From Porphyromonadaceae bacterium UBA7180 (GTDB lineage Bacteria; Bacteroidota; Bacteroidia; Bacteroidales; Muribaculaceae), in NCBI GenBank assembly GCA_002491165.1, contig DKVK01000024.1:43194-96897 (forward strand): a stretch of DNA of 53,704 bases, written 5' to 3'. Within the stretch, counting starts at the first letter, position 1. Each line of letters begins with the position of its first letter. Made by a program: the position numbers and the translations under genes. This document shows, one piece after another, positions 49,758 through 53,704 of the stretch. Below the pieces are notes generated by a model, which ran no database searches, was not told the origin of the DNA, and was given only the letters and a program-made list of their open reading frames with translations.

Positions 49758-51140
49758 TTACTTGTTCTTGATAATCTGTGCCATGAATTCTGCTTCTGCC
49801 ACAATCTTTTCGCCCACGAAGGCGTAACCCTTCACCACAGCGCAGCCGCAGCGTATCTCGGTCATCAGCTGCACGTGGAGCAGCAGCGTGTTGCCGGGCA
49901 CCACTTTCTGGCGGAACTTGACATTGTCGATTTTCAGGAAATAGGTGGAGTAGCGTTCCGGCTCTTCGAGGTAGTTGAGCACCAGGACTCCGGCCGCCTG
50001 CGCCATGGCTTCCACCTGTAGCACGCCGGGCATCACCGGTTCCTGCGGGAAGTGCCCCGGGAAGAAGGGCTCGTTGACGGTAACGTTTTTCACGGCCACG
50101 GCGTGTTTGCGGTCTATCTCTATCACCTTGTCGATGAGCAGGAAGGGATAGCGGTGGGGGAGCAGCTTGCGTATGCCGTTGATGTCGATTACCGGCTCGA
50201 CGTTGGGGTTATATAACGGAGCCTGTATCTCGGTGTGTTTCACGGCCTTGCGCAGCATCCGGGTGAAGCGGTTATTGATAGTGTGCCCCGGGCGGATTGT
50301 TACGATGCGACCTTTCAGCGGACGGCCTATGAGCGCCATGTCGCCGATAACGTCCATCAGCTTGTGGCGGGCGGGCTCGTTGTCCCACTGAAGCGGCTTG
50401 GGATTGATGTACCCGAGATGGTCGAGCTTCATGGGAGGCATGTTCACCATCTCGCAGATGCGGTCGATGGTCGACTGCTCGGCCTTGCGGTCGTATATCA
50501 CGATGGCGTTATCGAGGTCGCCGCCGCGGATGAGGCCGTGGTTCATCAGCGCCTCTATCTCCTTTACGAAGACGAATGTGCGCGCGCTGGCCACCTCCTG
50601 TTTGAAGAGGGTCAGGTCGTCGAGGATGGCGAACTGGTTGGGGAGCACGGGCGAGTTGTATTCCACCATGGCTTCCACGCTGAAGTTGTCGTCGGGATAG
50701 ATTGTGATAACGGAGCCGCTCTCTTCGTCGCGTACCGTCATTTTCTCTTTGATAATGAAGAAGTCCTTGTCGGCGTTCTGTTCCTTGAGGCCCACTTCTT
50801 CAATCTTCTCCACGTAGCGGATGGCACTGCCGTCGAGGATGGGGAGTTCGGGGCCGTCTACGTCTATGAGGCAGTTGTCTATGCCGGCGGCGTAGAGAGC
50901 GGCGAGGGCATGCTCCACGGTGCTTACCACCACGTCGTTCTTGCCCAGCACTGTGCCGCGGGTAGTGTCCACTACATTTTCGGCCACGGCGTTGATTTCG
51001 GGTTGCCCCTCGAGGTCGGTGCGGCGGAATTTATAACCGTGGTTTTCGGGCGCCGGCCGGAAGGTGGCGGTAATTTCTATACCTGTGTGCAACCCTTTCC
51101 CTTTCAGGGTGAAAGGCGCTGCTAACGTCATCTGGTTCAT
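49758..51140 (-). CDS. lpxC: Bifunctional LpxC deacetylase / FabZ dehydratase fusion
   Basis: A 460-residue fusion. Residues 1 to about 305 are LpxC, the zinc deacetylase committing step of lipid A: TVEHALAAL holds one zinc histidine, and HKLMDVIGDMAL the others. Residues about 315-460 are FabZ, the 3-hydroxyacyl-ACP dehydratase of fatty acid synthesis: LLPHRYPFLLIDKVIEID, then FFPGHFPQEPVMPGVLQVEA with the catalytic His and Glu. Joining the two is a known Bacteroidota feature and places the competing uses of hydroxyacyl-ACP in one polypeptide. The gene follows lpxD by 53 bases. Confidence 0.96.
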   Translation of the reverse strand: MNQMTLAAPFTLKGKGLHTGIEITATFRPAPENHGYKFRRTDLEGQPEINAVAENVVDTTRGTVLGKNDVVVSTVEHALAALYAAGIDNCLIDVDGPELPILDGSAIRYVEKIEEVGLKEQNADKDFFIIKEKMTVRDEESGSVITIYPDDNFSVEAMVEYNSPVLPNQFAILDDLTLFKQEVASARTFVFVKEIEALMNHGLIRGGDLDNAIVIYDRKAEQSTIDRICEMVNMPPMKLDHLGYINPKPLQWDNEPARHKLMDVIGDMALIGRPLKGRIVTIRPGHTINNRFTRMLRKAVKHTEIQAPLYNPNVEPVIDINGIRKLLPHRYPFLLIDKVIEIDRKHAVAVKNVTVNEPFFPGHFPQEPVMPGVLQVEAMAQAAGVLVLNYLEEPERYSTYFLKIDNVKFRQKVVPGNTLLLHVQLMTEIRCGCAVVKGYAFVGEKIVAEAEFMAQIIKNK

Positions 51141-51193
51141 ATCTTCGGAGTTTCTTTGTTTGCTTGATTGTTACTTGGGGGAGGGGAGAATGT

Positions 51194-52186
51194 TCATTTC
51201 TTATTGAAGAGGGCTTCGAGGCGCTTGATGTAGACCTGGTTCTTGGCGAACTGGCGTGCGTCGATGGCCGGATAGCCGATGAGGCGGCGGCCGTCGCCGA
51301 CACTGTTGGGGATGCCGGACTGCGCGCCGAACTGGTTGCGCGACCCTACGGTGATGTGTCCGGCGAACCCGCACTGTCCGCCCACGCTGTTCCAGTCTCC
51401 TATCTGCGTGGAGCCGGCTATTCCGGTCTGTGCGGCGAAGACGTTGTTGCTCCCTATGGTCACGTTGTGGGCCACCTGTATGAGGTTGTCGAGCTTGGTG
51501 CCGCGGCCCACGCGGGTAGCGCCGAAGGTGGCGCGGTCCACCGTTGTGTTGGCACCTATCTCCACGTCGTCTTCCAGCACCACGATACCGGTCTGCGGTA
51601 TCTTCTCGTAGCCGTCGGGACGCGGGGCGAAGCCGAAGCCGTCGGCCCCTATCACGGCGCCTGAGTGTATGACGCAGCGGGCGCCTATCTTGCACCCTTC
51701 GTAGATGCGGACGCCGGCGCGTATCACCGTGCCGGCGCCAATCTCCACGCCGTCGCCTATGTAGCTTTGCGGGTAAATCTGCACGTCGCGGCCTATCTTC
51801 ACGCCGCGCCCTATGTATGCGAAAGCTCCCACGTAGGCGTCGTCGGGGATGACGGTCCCTTCCCCCACATGCACGGGTTGCTCCACGCCGCGGGGACGCG
51901 GCCGCAGGCTCTGCACATAGTTCAGGAGGTCGGCCAGCGTGGCGTAGGGGTCGTCCACCTTCAGCAGGGTGGTGGCCACGGGATGCTCAGGCTCGAAGTC
52001 GCGGCGCACGAGCACCGCCGTGGCGCCGGTGCCGTAGATGTGATGAGTATATTTGGGATTGGCGAGGAAGGTGATAGCTCCCTCTCCGGCTTCCTCTATT
52101 TTAGCGAAGTCGCGGATTACGGCATCGGCGTTTCCTACCACTTCGGCGCCGATGACCTTAGCCAGTTCTTTGACTGTAATTTCCAT
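51194..52186 (-). CDS. lpxD: UDP-3-O-acylglucosamine N-acyltransferase
   Basis: This trimeric cytosolic acyltransferase adds the N-linked hydroxyacyl chain after LpxC. The 330-residue protein has the uridine-binding N domain (about 1-100, FLANPKYTHHIYGTGATAVL) and a beta-helix of hexapeptides, including the catalytic-histidine run NLIQVAHNVTIGSNNV. It ends with a helical tail (QVYIKRLEALFNKK). It is first in the lpxD, lpxC-fabZ, lpxA order and has a consensus promoter at 52276-52306. Confidence 0.96.
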   Translation of the reverse strand: MEITVKELAKVIGAEVVGNADAVIRDFAKIEEAGEGAITFLANPKYTHHIYGTGATAVLVRRDFEPEHPVATTLLKVDDPYATLADLLNYVQSLRPRPRGVEQPVHVGEGTVIPDDAYVGAFAYIGRGVKIGRDVQIYPQSYIGDGVEIGAGTVIRAGVRIYEGCKIGARCVIHSGAVIGADGFGFAPRPDGYEKIPQTGIVVLEDDVEIGANTTVDRATFGATRVGRGTKLDNLIQVAHNVTIGSNNVFAAQTGIAGSTQIGDWNSVGGQCGFAGHITVGSRNQFGAQSGIPNSVGDGRRLIGYPAIDARQFAKNQVYIKRLEALFNKK

Positions 52187-52275
52187 TTTGTAAGCGTGTC
52201 AAGGGGGCCGCTTCCGAGCTCCGGGGGAGCGCGTATACGACCCGTCGCGACCATCCTGCGGCCACTAAAACGCTG

Positions 52276-52306
52276 CAAAGGTAGTATTTTTTTAGCATAT
52301 AGCCAA
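52276..52306 (-). promoter_or_regulatory. Promoter of the lpxD operon
   Basis: Minus-strand TTG (52304-52306) and TACCTTTG (52276-52283) are spaced by 20 bases. It is divergent from the methylmalonyl-CoA epimerase promoter 110 bases away. Confidence 0.75.
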
Positions 52307-52418
52307 TTAAAAGTGCCGAAAACTTCATATTCCTCCCTGCCGAAGGTGGAAAAACGCCTCCGCCGAGCCTCCCTCGGCAGTCTACACGGGTTGCTTTTTA
52401 GCTTATTTTGCTAAAAAA

Positions 52419-52450
52419 TTTGCTAGCATCAGAAAAAAACCTTACCTTTG
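52419..52450 (+). promoter_or_regulatory. Promoter of the methylmalonyl-CoA epimerase gene
   Basis: TTTG (52419-52422) and TACCTTTG (52443-52450) are exactly 20 bases apart in an AT-rich stretch. The leader to the start at 52586 is about 130 bases. Confidence 0.8.
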
Positions 52451-52585
52451 CCGGAGAAAACGGACAGCGCCCCGGAGGGTGGATAATATTGATTGACAAA
52501 TAGATTCCTAATCCCGGGGTTCGGTAGAAAACGGCTGTGGTTTTCGCGACTAACCGACATATCAACCTTTAAAATAATAACATCA

Positions 52586-53008
52586 ATGGAAATTTCGCAC
52601 ATCGAACACATCGGTATAGCAGTTCCCGACCTGGAGAAAGCTATCAAGTATTACGAAGAAGTTCTCGGCCTTAAATGCTACAAGAAAGAGGTAGTGGCCG
52701 ACCAGAAAGTGACCACCGCTTTCATCAAGGTAGGCGACACCAAGATCGAACTCCTCGAAGCTACTTCCCCCGACAGCACCATCGCCAAGTTCATCGAGAA
52801 GAACGGCGGCCGCGGCGGCATGCACCACATTGCCTTCGCAGTGGAAGACGGTGTGGCCAACGCACTGGCAGAGGCTGAAGAGAAAGGCGTACGCCTCATC
52901 GACAAGGCTCCGCGCGGCGGCGCCGACGGCCTCCAGATAGCTTTCCTGCACCCGAAGAGCACCGAGGCGGTTCTCACGGAGCTTTGCGAAGACCCCTCCA
53001 AAAAATAA
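52586..53008 (+). CDS. mce: Methylmalonyl-CoA epimerase
   Basis: A 140-residue vicinal-oxygen-chelate enzyme that interconverts R- and S-methylmalonyl-CoA in the succinate-propionate route. The fold is two beta-alpha-beta-beta-beta units; metal ligands are visible as H in ISHIEHIGIAV (about 5-8), E in TKIELLEATSP, H in GGMHHIAFAVED and E in the closing strand. The start at 52586 matches the family; an in-frame ATG at 52493 lies in the leader. It is followed by a carboxyltransferase gene for the next step, so the pair belongs to propionate production. Confidence 0.93.
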   Translation: MEISHIEHIGIAVPDLEKAIKYYEEVLGLKCYKKEVVADQKVTTAFIKVGDTKIELLEATSPDSTIAKFIEKNGGRGGMHHIAFAVEDGVANALAEAEEKGVRLIDKAPRGGADGLQIAFLHPKSTEAVLTELCEDPSKK

Positions 53009-53149
53009 TATTCCCGCCGGTTTGAAGAGTACGGGACGTCCCTCCGGGCCCGATACCGCGGCCCGCTTCGCACCATTATTATAAGGTGTCACGGCGTAAT
53101 GGCGTCCCCGCACTCGTAACCACAAAACATCATACAACTCACAACGATA

Positions 53150-53704
53150 ATGGGTAAATCACAAGAAAAAATCCAGGAACTCATTGACAAACGTTCCGAA
53201 GCCCGCCTCGGCGGCGGCGAAAAAGCCATCGAAAAACAGCATGCCCGCGGTAAATACACCGCCCGCGAACGCATAGACCAGCTCCTCGACAAGGACAGCT
53301 TCGAGGAACTCGACATGTTCGTGACACACCGTTGCACCAACTTCAACCAGGACAAGAAACACATCCTCGGCGACGGCGTAGTTACAGGTTACGGTACAAT
53401 CGAAGGCCGTCTGGTGTATGTCTTCGCACAGGACTTCACCGTCTTCGGCGGCTCTCTCTCCGAGACCATGGCACAGAAGATCTGCAAGGTTATGGACCTG
53501 GCCATGAAGATGGGCGCTCCCATCATCGGCCTCAACGACTCGGGCGGCGCACGTATCCAGGAGGGTATCAACGCCCTGGCCGGCTACTCTGAAATCTTCA
53601 AGCGCAACATCCTCGCTTCGGGTGTCGTTCCCCAGATTTCAGCCATCCTCGGGCCCTGCGCAGGCGGTGCCGTATATAGCCCCGCGCTCACCGACTTCAC
53701 CATC
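53150..53704 (+). CDS. mmdA: Acyl-CoA carboxyltransferase subunit (methylmalonyl/propionyl-CoA), 5' part
   Basis: The first 185 codons of a carboxyltransferase with no stop before the window ends. The sequence (MGKSQEKIQELIDKR, then KYTARERIDQLLDKDSFEEL, VFAQDFTVFGGSLSE, NDSGGARIQEG and GPCAGGAVYSPALTDF) is that of the biotin-dependent acyl-CoA carboxyltransferase family. Such genes after methylmalonyl-CoA epimerase in Bacteroidales encode the alpha subunit of the methylmalonyl-CoA decarboxylase or propionyl-CoA carboxylase. The start is the ATG with A-rich upstream sequence, 141 bases after mce. The full gene should run to about 510-520 residues. Confidence 0.9.
   Translation, partial: MGKSQEKIQELIDKRSEARLGGGEKAIEKQHARGKYTARERIDQLLDKDSFEELDMFVTHRCTNFNQDKKHILGDGVVTGYGTIEGRLVYVFAQDFTVFGGSLSETMAQKICKVMDLAMKMGAPIIGLNDSGGARIQEGINALAGYSEIFKRNILASGVVPQISAILGPCAGGAVYSPALTDFTI

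Overview
The window looks like a chromosomal segment of a Bacteroidota, order Bacteroidales; Muribaculaceae is my best guess, from the fairly GC-rich coding sequence and gene content. The evidence is the repeated Bacteroidota promoter form (TTTG or TTG, about 20 bases, TAnnTTTG), the LpxC-FabZ and FeoA-FeoB fusions, a type III glutamine synthetase, a DUF4249 lipoprotein beside a TonB-dependent receptor, GLUG-type surface lipoprotein sequence, and methylmalonyl-CoA epimerase followed by a decarboxylase/carboxyltransferase gene. Family names are recalled from memory of protein families; nothing was searched.

Layout. 1-5.6 kb: a compact three-gene + operon encoding an SF1 (RecD/UvrD-like) helicase broken by one in-frame TAA, a TPR protein with a C-terminal S1/cold-shock-like domain, and a reverse transcriptase with a long C-terminal extension. 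This is the best candidate for an undescribed system. 6-10.4 kb: dapF, dapL and glnN (lysine/cell wall precursor and nitrogen assimilation). 10.4-15.6 kb: an AT-rich gap, a secreted GH13 amylase, a second glutamine synthetase, then thioredoxin and a DUF3108 gene separated by a 15-bp hairpin that places the second gene's start codon in its loop. 15.6-21.6 kb: a repeat-rich gap, then a minus-strand signalling and outer-membrane operon (ECF sigma, unusually short anti-sigma, STN-TonB receptor, DUF4249 lipoprotein) and a separate ECF sigma gene. 22.1-28.9 kb: purM, an MltF-like lytic transglycosylase, a DUF3332 lipoprotein, two YtxH proteins, a structured intergenic stretch, a holin-family membrane protein with a small partner, prmA and a family 9 glycosyltransferase. 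28.9-41.3 kb: a family 4 glycosyltransferase, a large surface lipoprotein, FeoAB with a downstream GT2, a transmembrane Ser/Thr kinase with a discoidin-like ectodomain, and an envelope-glycolipid operon (GT39, GT2, tandem LAB_N).

41.4-46.8 kb: a minus-strand island of sigma factor, secreted caspase-like protease, second sigma factor, membrane protein and a secreted TPR-CHAT protease-like protein. The last is interrupted by a -1 shift at an A7 run and by an in-frame TAA. 46.8-52.2 kb: a DUF2130 coiled-coil protein, a DEDDh exonuclease and the lipid A genes lpxD, lpxC-fabZ and lpxA. 52.5 kb to the end: methylmalonyl-CoA epimerase and the start of a carboxyltransferase gene that runs off the window.

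No rRNA, tRNA, CRISPR array, transposase or integrase was recognised. Three otherwise well-conserved reading frames carry single-base lesions (652, 42200 and 43064-43070). They may be real decay, recoding or assembly error, and cannot be told apart from this sequence alone.
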